From Thermomicrobiales bacterium (GTDB lineage: Bacteria > Chloroflexota > Chloroflexia > Thermomicrobiales > UBA6265): a stretch of DNA of 17,420 nucleotides. Positions 1 through 5,703 of this stretch are shown here, piece by piece (the stretch's first letter is position 1; each line of letters opens with the position of its first letter). The stretch is from positions 1-17,420 of the forward strand of contig JADLCW010000270.1 in the NCBI GenBank assembly GCA_020847015.1, in the 5' to 3' direction. A program made the translations under genes and the position numbers. A model generated the notes under the pieces. It saw only the letters and a program-made list of their open reading frames with translations, ran no database searches and had not been told where the DNA came from.

Positions 1-2
1 AC

Positions 3-464
3 CGGTTCCTGTTGCTCGACCCGGAGCACGCGACGATCCCAACGTTGCTCGGCATGGTCCGCTCGTTCGTCTTCCGGCACGGCATCCGGGGGCTGGTGAT
101 CGACCCATGGAACCGGCTCGACCATACCCGGGCGCCGGGGGTGATGCTGACGGAGCACGTTCGCGATCACCTGGGTATGCTCTCCGCGTTCGCCAAACGC
201 AAAGACATCCACATCTGTCTCATGGCGCACCCCAAGAAAACTGAGTCAGACGCCGCGTCGAAGCCACCGACCGCCTACGACATCAGCGACTCCGCCCACT
301 TTTTCAACATGGCGGACAACATCCTCGTGGTGCATCGGGACAAGGGCGATGACAACGCCCCGGTGCAGATTCTGACCCAGAAGATCCGGCGGCAGCGGGT
401 CGGCATGCTGGGCACGGCGTTATTGCGATTCGACCGGCTGACCGGCCGGTACTACGACCGGTGA
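3..464 (+). CDS. Replicative DNA helicase, Twinkle/T7 gp4-like, C-terminal part (5' end outside window)
   Basis: The reading frame is open from the window edge, so the start is missing and 153 residues remain. Numbered from base 3, the fragment has a Walker B-like strand LVIDPW (31-36), a motif-H3-like strand ending CLMAHPKK (72-79), YDISDSAHFFNMADN (92-106) and a late KIRRQRVGMLGTALLRFD segment before a TGRYYD end. This order matches the RecA-type core of DnaB-superfamily helicases of the Twinkle/T7 gp4 kind, which unwind DNA as a hexamer at the phage fork. The ATP-binding P-loop and any primase or TOPRIM domain would lie upstream and cannot be seen. It ends 9 bases before the next gene, at the end of a replication block. 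An archaeal-type or KaiC-like RecA protein is a less likely alternative. Confidence 0.85.
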   Translation, partial: RFLLLDPEHATIPTLLGMVRSFVFRHGIRGLVIDPWNRLDHTRAPGVMLTEHVRDHLGMLSAFAKRKDIHICLMAHPKKTESDAASKPPTAYDISDSAHFFNMADNILVVHRDKGDDNAPVQILTQKIRRQRVGMLGTALLRFDRLTGRYYDR

Positions 465-473
465 GGTGACGGG

Positions 474-644
474 ATGCCGATGGTGAAGGTTGATACGACG
501 TGTCCGTGGTGCGGCGCCACGGTTGAGATTGGCGGCAAGCCGAACGACGAGCCCGAGGTCACATGGCAGAGCTGCGAGTGCACGATCAACCTTGATTCGT
601 GGCCGTCGCTGGTGGAGCTGTGGCAATGGGAGGCTGCCCGATGA
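474..644 (+). CDS. Small zinc-ribbon-like protein, 56 aa
   Basis: A short ORF starts at ATG 474, 9 bases after the helicase stop. An alternative ATG lies two codons later. The protein carries CPWCGA near residues 10-15 and a CEC pair near residue 35, a C-x2-C ... C-x-C arrangement typical of phage zinc ribbons. The rest is acidic and tryptophan-rich (SWPSLVELWQWEAAR at the C-terminus). Its stop overlaps the next start (ATGA at 641-644), so the two are probably translated together. Small phage zinc ribbons often bind nucleic acid or partner proteins; its actual role is unknown. The gene call rests on tight packing and the Cys motif. Confidence 0.6.
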   Translation: MPMVKVDTTCPWCGATVEIGGKPNDEPEVTWQSCECTINLDSWPSLVELWQWEAAR

Positions 645-808
645 CCACCCCGGAACAGCACATCAGCAACGCGGTCGATAGCTGCACCATCGTCATCGAG
701 GATGAGGACGCCCCGGTCGAACTCCGGCGCGGGGCGGATGCCGCACGGGATGTGCTCCTGGACGCGCTGATCGACCTGCGCACCGAGCGAAAGGACGAAG
801 CGGCATGA
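641..808 (+). CDS. Hypothetical acidic protein, 55 aa
   Basis: The start is ATG 641, whose ATGA overlaps the upstream stop. An open frame continues further upstream (to 599), but it would run through the zinc-ribbon gene. The protein (MTTPEQHISNAVDSC...LIDLRTERKDEAA) looks mostly helical and acidic: a central IEDEDAPVELR segment, then a helix DAARDVLLDALIDLRTE. There are no transmembrane segments and no recognised family. Its stop overlaps the ATG of a 21-codon mini-ORF at 805. It may be a small accessory or host-interaction protein of the early block; nothing in the sequence tells its function. Confidence 0.55.
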   Translation: MTTPEQHISNAVDSCTIVIEDEDAPVELRRGADAARDVLLDALIDLRTERKDEAA

Positions 809-870
809 GGACGAGCCGGGCGGTGGGGCTGGTGGCGGACGCGAGCGGGAGGAAGGTTGATGGGAACTGA
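805..870 (+). CDS. Possible 21-aa mini-cistron ending in DASGR-KVDGN
   Basis: ATG 805 overlaps the stop of the upstream gene (ATGA). The frame reads MRTSRAVGLVADASGRKVDGN and stops at 868-870, just past the start codon of the next gene (860). It could be a real micro-protein, but it more likely couples translation from one gene to the next. A second mini-ORF at 1582-1614 sits in the same type of position and also reads DASGR in frame. Low confidence because of its size. Confidence 0.3.
   Translation: MRTSRAVGLVADASGRKVDGN
838..852 (+). repeat. 15-base leader repeat, copy A (GACGCGAGCGGGAGG)
   Basis: This exact 15-base word recurs at 1588-1602. Both copies end in a GGGAGG Shine-Dalgarno core 7-8 bases before the start codon of a gene (860 and 1611). 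Both lie in the same frame of a mini-ORF, where they encode DASGR. Confidence 0.7.
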
Positions 871-1585
871 TATTCACATGTGGGCGGAGATTCGCAAGTC
901 GTACCGGCACGTGACGAATGACGAGCAACGCGGTCGGTGGGAAGCCGAATGGCACACGGTCGGACGGGTGTTCGAGAACGAGTATTTCAGGGCCGACATG
1001 GTACCGACGCTTGACGAGGACGGCGAGGAATGGGGCGGGAGGTTCACCGCACATCCGTACCAGCGCCGCAATTACGACGTGTTCGCCATGCTCGCTGGGG
1101 TTCGCAATGGGATGGGGTTTGCTGGGTGCGATACCGGTGACGGTTTCGTGCCGATCGCCGAACCGCGTGGGTTTCCGGCTGACCTGTCGGTGTACATGAG
1201 GCGAGCGGCTGAGCGTGTCGAGCACACGCCCTCGTGGTTGAACCTGTCGGAACTGGAAAGCTACGACTGGACGCAACGAACCAGGCGGCGAGGGTGGGTG
1301 GAGCTGGCTGAGTTCCTTGTGTTTCAAGCTGCCGGGAAGCCTCATGAGTGGAGCGGCGGCGTCAGTGGTGGGATGGTCGCGCACGTCTCGAACGCCGAGA
1401 TGGGTCAGGTTGCGGACGGAATGATCGATTTGGGAGAGAAGAGACCGTATACGCAGGTCGAGTGGGGCGTGACGTATGCGGAGGCAGCGGGATCGTTTTA
1501 CACCGAGACGTTGCCCAAACTGCGCGAGATACGGGCGATGGATCGCGTGATCGACCTTCGCATCGTGTTTTGGTTTGACTCATGA
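860..1585 (+). CDS. MGxDIH-family phage protein of unknown function, 241 aa
   Basis: The start is ATG 860, with GGGAGGAAGG just upstream; an in-frame TTG one codon earlier is less likely. The N-terminus MGTDIHMWAEIR matches a widespread but uncharacterised group of phage proteins that begin MG[TC]DIH. Other typical features are an aromatic YFRADM patch (42-47), NYDVFAMLAGVRNG (71-84), RGFPADLS (103-110) and EHTPSWLNLSEL (121-132), all with comparable counterparts in that group from memory. The invariant-looking D4 and H6 and the later His/Asp positions could bind a metal, but this is inference. The length fits the group (about 200-250 aa). It sits in the small-gene block before the resolvase and may be expressed early. 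Function unknown. Confidence 0.8.
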   Translation: MGTDIHMWAEIRKSYRHVTNDEQRGRWEAEWHTVGRVFENEYFRADMVPTLDEDGEEWGGRFTAHPYQRRNYDVFAMLAGVRNGMGFAGCDTGDGFVPIAEPRGFPADLSVYMRRAAERVEHTPSWLNLSELESYDWTQRTRRRGWVELAEFLVFQAAGKPHEWSGGVSGGMVAHVSNAEMGQVADGMIDLGEKRPYTQVEWGVTYAEAAGSFYTETLPKLREIRAMDRVIDLRIVFWFDS

Positions 1586-1614
1586 ACGACGCGAGCGGGA
1601 GGGGGACGGGATGA
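1582..1614 (+). CDS. Possible 10-aa mini-cistron MNDASGRGTG
   Basis: ATG 1582 overlaps the upstream stop (ATGA at 1582-1585), and its own stop overlaps the next ATG (ATGA at 1611-1614). It therefore bridges the gap between two genes exactly. It contains leader repeat copy B, including the Shine-Dalgarno for the next gene. It probably acts as a coupling device rather than a functional peptide. Confidence 0.3.
   Translation: MNDASGRGTG
1588..1602 (+). repeat. 15-base leader repeat, copy B
   Basis: Identical to 838-852. It is followed here by GGGACGGG and the ATG at 1611. The GGGAGG part provides the ribosome binding site of the downstream 104-aa gene. Confidence 0.7.
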
Positions 1615-1925
1615 GTGAGGCAATCGTGGTGACGGATGAGGCGCGGCGCGATCTCGGTCACGCGCTCCTGGCGCTGATGTCGGATATCTCCGAGGACTGC
1701 TACTGCGCGAGTTGGCTGGTGGGTTTGGAGTACTCGCTGTGGCATGTGGTCGAGGGGGCGGATCAATTCGGGATGTGTTTCTTCGGCCCAGATGATCTGC
1801 GGGTGTCGCAACTGCGGTCGCTGCGCGATCTGTCCGGCTATTGGGCGGTGTGGAGTCACGAGGTGGGCGATGCCGTGCTCATCAGTGTCGATGAGTGGCG
1901 GTCGCGACTGGAGCACGCGGCATGA
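1611..1925 (+). CDS. Hypothetical protein, 104 aa
   Basis: ATG 1611 (MSEAIVVTDEARRD) is chosen because a strong GGGAGGGGG site lies just upstream, although the frame is open back to 1575. The protein is acidic, with an N-terminal helix (TDEARRDLGHALLALMSDI), a short Cys pair (CYC near residues 28-30), an aromatic GLEYSLWHVVEG patch and a Trp-rich SGYWAVWSHEVGDAVLISVDEW C-terminal half. It has no membrane segment and no recognised family. Its stop overlaps the RusA-like gene's ATG (ATGA at 1922-1925), so the two are probably co-translated. A role as a nuclease partner is possible but only inferred from position. Confidence 0.65.
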   Translation: MSEAIVVTDEARRDLGHALLALMSDISEDCYCASWLVGLEYSLWHVVEGADQFGMCFFGPDDLRVSQLRSLRDLSGYWAVWSHEVGDAVLISVDEWRSRLEHAA

Positions 1926-2365
1926 GTGAGGCGGCAAGCGTGCTGATCGTGGTGCCGGGGACACCGGACGCAGACCTGAGCCTCAACGGTCGGGTGCATT
2001 GGGCGAAGCGGTCTCGGCTGACGAAGCAATTGCGCGGCACGGCCAGACGAGCGGCGGAGGGCGTCATCGGGTGCGGGCTCGTTGACCCGGTGTTCGACGG
2101 GCCGGTGCGGGTGCGGTCGGTGATCGCGTGGGAGCCGTACCGCAAGACCGTGGACGGCGATAACGCGAGCGGGCTACTCAAGCCGATCATGGATGGGTTT
2201 TCGGACGCAAATCTCTGGCGAGATGACCGGCAATGCGTCTTCGAGCCGATCGAGCAGCAACGCGATCCGGACAAACGCGGGTATGTGGCGGTGCTGGTGA
2301 TGCGCGGGGATGCCATTCTCGCGGGCGACGATGGCGCACCACGCGACGAAAGGGGTGCAAGATGA
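1922..2365 (+). CDS. rusA-like: RusA-family Holliday junction resolvase, 147 aa
   Basis: RusA enzymes are dimeric, Mg-dependent endonucleases that cut four-way junctions; phages use them to resolve recombination intermediates before packaging. The start is ATG 1922 with GGAG eight bases upstream and an ATGA overlap with the previous gene. Visible family features are an N-terminal LNGRVHWAKR (21-30), resembling the PxxxN/S..Y/W region of RusA, then TVDGDNASGLLKPIMDGF (76-93) and WRDDRQ (99-104). The acidic residues D78, D80, D91 and D101/D102, plus K87, fit the DxDN...K...DG...DD pattern of the RusA active site. Compared with E. coli RusA the lysine is a little further from the DxD pair. The C-terminus is a charged tail. 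Confidence 0.88.
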   Translation: MSEAASVLIVVPGTPDADLSLNGRVHWAKRSRLTKQLRGTARRAAEGVIGCGLVDPVFDGPVRVRSVIAWEPYRKTVDGDNASGLLKPIMDGFSDANLWRDDRQCVFEPIEQQRDPDKRGYVAVLVMRGDAILAGDDGAPRDERGAR

Positions 2366-2550
2366 CCGCTAGGACCTTGCAGGGGGAATCGGCGCGTCTC
2401 AGGCCGTCTGAGCGCGCCACGCCAACGCCGGGGAGGCTGTTGCCGTGGCGGGAGACGATCTGCGCGAGTTGCGGGTGTCCGTTCGAGCAGGCGGCGTGGC
2501 GAGCGCGGCGGCTGTGCCGGTCGTGCCGGCCATGGAAGGCGAGGGGATGA
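2362..2550 (+). CDS. Small zinc-ribbon protein, 62 aa
   Basis: The start is ATG 2362, overlapping the RusA stop (ATGA); a longer open frame upstream runs through RusA and is ignored. The N-terminal half is basic and proline-containing. The C-terminal half has CASCGCPFEQ and CRSCR, giving two C-x2-C knuckles about 18 residues apart, a likely single zinc site. Its overall basic charge suggests nucleic-acid contact. Its position directly behind the resolvase suggests a recombination or regulatory helper, but that is inference. The ATGA overlap with the next gene supports it as a real coding sequence. Confidence 0.6.
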   Translation: MTARTLQGESARLRPSERATPTPGRLLPWRETICASCGCPFEQAAWRARRLCRSCRPWKARG

Positions 2551-2813
2551 TGGTGGATGACCTGCGGGAGCGGATCGCCCTCGCCATTGCGCGGGTGCCG
2601 GCGGGGAAAGCGGCGGATGCGGTGCTGGACGCGATCGCGGAGACGGCGGTGATCGTGGAGCGGGGGCGGTTCGAGCGGATTCGTCGCGTTGCCATTGCGG
2701 CTCGGTATCAGGCAACGATGTCGATCGTATATGAGGCCATTTCGTGGCAGTTTCCTGAGTTGACGGCAGCGGCGTTGAGCGTGGAACCGGGCGACCTGGA
2801 GCCGTTGCCATGA
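2547..2813 (+). CDS. Hypothetical helical protein, 88 aa
   Basis: ATG 2547 is preferred over the longer frame starting at 2445. It overlaps the upstream stop (ATGA) and has GGCGAGGGG directly upstream. ATG 2550 is an equal alternative one codon in. The product reads MMVDDLRERIALAIARVPAGKAADAVLDAIAE... and is predicted by eye to be almost all helix, with a central RIRRVAIAARYQATMSIVYEAISWQF segment. There is no zinc motif and no membrane anchor. Similar short proteins with DLRERIAxAI openings are common in phages with no assigned function. The stop overlaps the next gene's ATG. Confidence 0.6.
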   Translation: MMVDDLRERIALAIARVPAGKAADAVLDAIAETAVIVERGRFERIRRVAIAARYQATMSIVYEAISWQFPELTAAALSVEPGDLEPLP

Positions 2814-3052
2814 GCGACCCGATCGTGACGGCCATCCTGGCGACGGCGGACCGCATCGCCGCGGACGGACGCACCCACCGGCAACAACTGGTCGCGCTCC
2901 GCACCGCCTACGTCGAGAGCGATGCCGTCTGGCAGGAGCGGCTGGGGGCGTTGGAGCGATTGATCGCGGAGGATGAGGCGGCGGAACGGGAGGCGCGACG
3001 GGCCGCCTGGGAGCGGCGGGCGAGTGAGCGGATGGGGAGGGCGGCGGCGTGA
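2810..3052 (+). CDS. Hypothetical coiled-coil protein, 80 aa
   Basis: It starts at ATG 2810, overlapping the upstream stop (ATGA). The sequence is charged and Ala-rich. A long helix runs from about residue 38 (SDAVWQERLGALERLIAEDE) into AEREARRAAWERRASERM, which looks like a continuous coiled coil. The C-terminus is basic and alanine-rich. It has no catalytic motif. The GTGA overlap with the following gene keeps it in the same co-translated string. It may be a scaffold-like or protein-binding accessory factor; function unknown. Confidence 0.6.
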   Translation: MSDPIVTAILATADRIAADGRTHRQQLVALRTAYVESDAVWQERLGALERLIAEDEAAEREARRAAWERRASERMGRAAA

Positions 3053-3402
3053 GTGAATTCGACATCGGTGGTTGGATGGGGCGGATGGCGGAACGACACG
3101 AGCGCACCTACGGCGCCGCCTCGCGTGATTCCGGCGAGCGACTCGTGCTCAAAACCGCCTACGAAGAGCGATACGGAGCGACCATGGACCCGGCGACAAC
3201 CGACCCGTTGGAACTGGCGTTGATTGACGCGATGTACGCGGAGTACCTCGGCACGCCGTCCGACCGGATCGACAGTCCGGAGACATTTTGGCCGATGGCA
3301 AAGTACATCCACCTGCCGGGGATGGCCCGCGTGGTCCTGCGGACGCTGGCCGATCGCGCCCAGTTGACGCAGGCTGCGCTTCCGTTTTCCGACGCTGCCT
3401 AG
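3049..3402 (+). CDS. Hypothetical protein, 117 aa (last gene of the upstream block)
   Basis: The start is GTG 3049, overlapping the upstream stop (GTGA). The protein (MSEFDIGGWMGRMAERHERTYG...) mixes an amphipathic N-terminus, a YEERYGATMDP segment, an acidic helix LELALIDAMYAEYLG and a C-terminal ALPFSDAA. No known domain is recognised. It ends at a TAG immediately followed by the inverted-repeat and promoter gap, so it closes the upstream transcription unit. Position before the small terminase is common for DNA-binding or regulatory phage genes, but no helix-turn-helix is evident. Confidence 0.65.
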   Translation: MSEFDIGGWMGRMAERHERTYGAASRDSGERLVLKTAYEERYGATMDPATTDPLELALIDAMYAEYLGTPSDRIDSPETFWPMAKYIHLPGMARVVLRTLADRAQLTQAALPFSDAA

Positions 3403-3428
3403 TTCCACATCGTGGAAACCGCTTCCAC
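3403..3428 (+). promoter_or_regulatory. Three-arm inverted repeat, possible operator
   Basis: TTCCAC (3403-3408), ATC, GTGGAA (3412-3417), ACCGC, TTCCAC (3423-3428). The middle arm is a perfect partner of both outer arms. The repeat starts right after a stop codon and ends three bases before the -35 box at 3432. It could bind a dimeric regulator just upstream of the promoter, or form either of two hairpins. No U tract follows, so a simple terminator is unlikely. Confidence 0.5.
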
Positions 3429-3431
3429 CAG

Positions 3432-3460
3432 GTGACAATGTGTTGCAAACGGAGTAGAAT
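3432..3460 (+). promoter_or_regulatory. Sigma70-type promoter for the packaging/virion operon
   Basis: A -35 box GTGACA (3432-3437, five of six to consensus), a 17-base spacer and a -10 box TAGAAT (3455-3460, five of six). The expected transcript start near 3467 leaves a leader of about 24 bases with GGAGG (3481-3485) before GTG 3491. It is the best promoter-like sequence seen in the window and lies in the first real gap between genes. Confidence 0.65.
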
Positions 3461-3490
3461 GCGGGTAGGGCGTGACCCAGGGAGGGGCGT

Positions 3491-3925
3491 GTGGCGAACG
3501 GGCTGACGACAAAGCAAGAGGCGTTTGTCGATGCCTATATCGGGGAGGCCCGCTTCAACGCCACGAAGGCCGCGCTGATGGCCGGTTACTCGGAGCGGTC
3601 CGCTCGGCAAGAGGGCAGCCGACTGCTGTCAAACGATGACATCTCCGCGCGCATAAGCGAAGAGCTGCGGCGGCGGTCGATGCCGGGCGATGCGGTGCTC
3701 GCCGAACTGACCGACATCGCGACGGCGAACTGGCGCGAGTTCGTCACCATCAAGACCAACCCCAAGACCGGCGCGCAGATCGAGGTCAGCATGGACCTCG
3801 GCGCGAAGGTCAAGTCGCTCGAGATCCTCGCCAAAGCCCACGGCCTGCTCACGGACAAGATCGACTTGACGGGCAACCTCACGGCGACGGTTGAGTTGGT
3901 CGGCGTCGCGGCGGAGGATGTGTGA
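3491..3925 (+). CDS. terS: Terminase small subunit, 144 aa (Terminase_2 type)
   Basis: Small terminase recognises phage DNA and presents it to the large subunit motor. GTG 3491 follows GGAGG with five bases between, so the start is firm. Residues 5-60 match the Terminase_2 pattern: LTTKQEAFVDAYIGEARFNAT, KAALMAGYSE, then SARQEGSRLLSNDDI and an SEELRRR helix. This is the KQxxFvxxYl...NaTxAAxxAGYs...G.rLL signature, a DNA-binding helical domain. The middle (ELTDIATANWREFVTI) and the C-terminal LEILAKAHGLLTDKIDLTGN are also usual for the family, where the C-terminus contacts the large subunit or portal. Length is normal. It is the first gene after the promoter. Confidence 0.92.
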   Translation: MANGLTTKQEAFVDAYIGEARFNATKAALMAGYSERSARQEGSRLLSNDDISARISEELRRRSMPGDAVLAELTDIATANWREFVTIKTNPKTGAQIEVSMDLGAKVKSLEILAKAHGLLTDKIDLTGNLTATVELVGVAAEDV

Positions 3926-4413
3926 TGAGCCGCGAGGTTCTCCTGCCTCAGTTGACTCCGGAGGAACAGGATCGCTTTTGGTCACGGGTGGAAATCACGC
4001 CGGGATGCTGGTTATGGACTGGCGCGATCAATGAGGACGGTTACGGGCACTTTCGGTACGGCGGCATTCGCACGATGCGCAAAGCTCACCGAGTTGCGTA
4101 TCGCATCATTCGCGGAGTGTTACCTGCGGGTAAGGTGCTTCATCACACGTGTGATCAACGCCGATGTGTAAATCCGGCGCATCTCGTGCCGATGACACAC
4201 AAAGAGCACGCCGCTTTTACCACATATGGACATGGTAAAGCGAAGAAGGTGTGTGAGCGAGGTCACTTGCTGACCGAGGATGTCGTGATTCACAGAAACC
4301 ACCATCGCTATTGCCGCCTTTGCCTCAAAGAACACCGAGCGCAATTCGGTATCGTCAATGGCGCGAATCAACATTCGTTGAAGCGTCACCGTCGAGATGA
4401 GGTCGCCGCCTAA
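3925..4413 (+). CDS. HNH endonuclease between the terminase genes, 162 aa
   Basis: The start is ATG 3925 (TGATG overlap with terS; a GTG one codon earlier is possible). The domain reads CWLWTGAINEDGYGHFRY (28-45), then KVLHHTCDQRRCVNPAHLVPM (70-90), giving catalytic H73/H74, N83 and H86 and Cys 76 and 81 that probably bind zinc: an HNH_3-type fold. A second cluster, C110, H114, C130 and C133, looks like an additional zinc knuckle. My hand count of 240 bases inside the gene gives about 51% GC, against 62% and 70% in one sampled 60-base row each of terS and terL, suggesting later arrival. It is probably a freestanding homing endonuclease; a packaging-helper role, as for HK97 gp74, is the alternative. 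Confidence 0.88.
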   Translation: MSREVLLPQLTPEEQDRFWSRVEITPGCWLWTGAINEDGYGHFRYGGIRTMRKAHRVAYRIIRGVLPAGKVLHHTCDQRRCVNPAHLVPMTHKEHAAFTTYGHGKAKKVCERGHLLTEDVVIHRNHHRYCRLCLKEHRAQFGIVNGANQHSLKRHRRDEVAA

Positions 4414-5693
4414 TGGTTGCCGTCGCCGTGCAGCCCACCCCGGCACCGACGACGGTTCGCTATCACCCGCGCGGCGCATCGGCGGACCTGTTCCGCCATC
4501 ACGAGCCCGAGGTGATCGTCAGCGGTCCGGCGGGCACGGGTAAGACCTACGGCGCGCTCTGGCGGCTCCACCTCGCCGCGCTCAAATACCCCGGCATGCG
4601 CGGCATCATGCTCCGCAAGGTGCAAGAGGACCTGACCGCGTCGGCGCTCGTGACTTACCAGGAGCGCGTCCTGGGCGCGGGCAACTTCGGCGTCCGCGCC
4701 TACGGTGGCTCCAAACTTACCCCCGCCGCGTTCCAGTACCCCAACGGATCGACGCTGCTGATCGGCGGACTCGACAAACCCGATAAGGTGATGAGCCGCG
4801 AGTACGACCTGATCTATGTCAACGAGGCAACGGAGATCACCGAAGAGGACTGGGAGAAGCTGACGACGCGGGCGCGATGGGGCGTGATGCCGTACCAGCA
4901 GGTCTACGGCGACTGCAACCCGCAGGGGCCGGGGCATTGGCTCTACAAGCGGGCCAAAGCTGAGAAGACGACGATGCTCTTCTCGGTGCATGAGGACAAC
5001 CCGGAGTTGTTCGACCCGGCCACGAAGCGATGGACGGCCAAGGGTGAGGCGTACATCGCCAAACTGGACGCGCTGACCGGGTTTCGGCGTGACCGCTTGC
5101 GGCTCGGCATCTGGCGGGCAGCGGAAGGCGTCGTCTACCCGGCGTTCAGTCGCGAAACGCATGTGCGGGAGGTCAATACCGGCGGGTGGCCCACGATCAT
5201 CGGGCTCGACCTCGGCACGCGCAACCCGACCGCGATCCTGACGATCCACTACAGCGGCGACCGTATCCATGTGGGACGGGAGCACTACGAGCGGGGCATG
5301 AGTAGCGACGCGATCACCGATGCTGCCGTCGATGCGTACGTTGGCACCGGATCGGATTGCATCGTCGTTGACCCATCGGCGGCCGGTCTGATCGCGTCGT
5401 TGCAGGCACGAGGTATCACGGCGATCAAGGCGGACAACGATGTGAAGGTCGGGATTAGCCGGGTGACGTCGGTGCTTGACGACCTGACCATCGATCCGTC
5501 GTGTGAGAACCTGATCACCGAGTTCGAGTCGTACCGCTATCCGGATGGGCGGCGCGACAATAGCGACATCCCGGTCAAAGAGCACGATCACGCGATGGAC
5601 GCGCTTCGCTACGCGGTGATGGCGCTGACGACGCCGCTGGATGAATCGGGCGTCGTGTACTACGACGATCCGGTCGTCGTGTCGCGATACTAG
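4413..5693 (+). CDS. terL: Terminase large subunit (packaging ATPase/nuclease), 426 aa
   Basis: This is the DNA-packaging motor and headful or end-cutting nuclease. ATG 4413 overlaps the HNH stop (TAATG). Walker A is SGPAGTGKT (37-45), Walker B with the catalytic glutamate is YDLIYVNEAT (131-140, E138), and a coupling-type motif follows around VYGDCNPQGP (164-173). The C-terminal RNase H-like nuclease shows IIGLDLGTRNPTAIL (262-275, D266), IVVDPSAAG (317-325, D320) and KEHDHAMDALRYAV (389-402, D392/D396). All expected catalytic acids are present, so it looks functional. Length matches compact TerL proteins. The portal gene follows ten bases downstream. Confidence 0.95.
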   Translation: MVAVAVQPTPAPTTVRYHPRGASADLFRHHEPEVIVSGPAGTGKTYGALWRLHLAALKYPGMRGIMLRKVQEDLTASALVTYQERVLGAGNFGVRAYGGSKLTPAAFQYPNGSTLLIGGLDKPDKVMSREYDLIYVNEATEITEEDWEKLTTRARWGVMPYQQVYGDCNPQGPGHWLYKRAKAEKTTMLFSVHEDNPELFDPATKRWTAKGEAYIAKLDALTGFRRDRLRLGIWRAAEGVVYPAFSRETHVREVNTGGWPTIIGLDLGTRNPTAILTIHYSGDRIHVGREHYERGMSSDAITDAAVDAYVGTGSDCIVVDPSAAGLIASLQARGITAIKADNDVKVGISRVTSVLDDLTIDPSCENLITEFESYRYPDGRRDNSDIPVKEHDHAMDALRYAVMALTTPLDESGVVYYDDPVVVSRY

Positions 5694-5703
5694 GGAGCGG
5701 ACG

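Noticed and set aside
452..3107. Several long minus-strand open frames (452-1384, 1882-2904, 2187-3107)
   Set aside because: They are Pro/Arg/Ser/His-rich shadows of small + strand genes linked by ATGA overlaps; none has a convincing start site or motif.
4410..5591. A 393-codon open frame on the minus strand opposite terL
   Set aside because: terL has all its catalytic motifs on the + strand. In high-GC DNA long antisense open frames are common, and this one is rich in Arg, Val and His with no recognisable motif.
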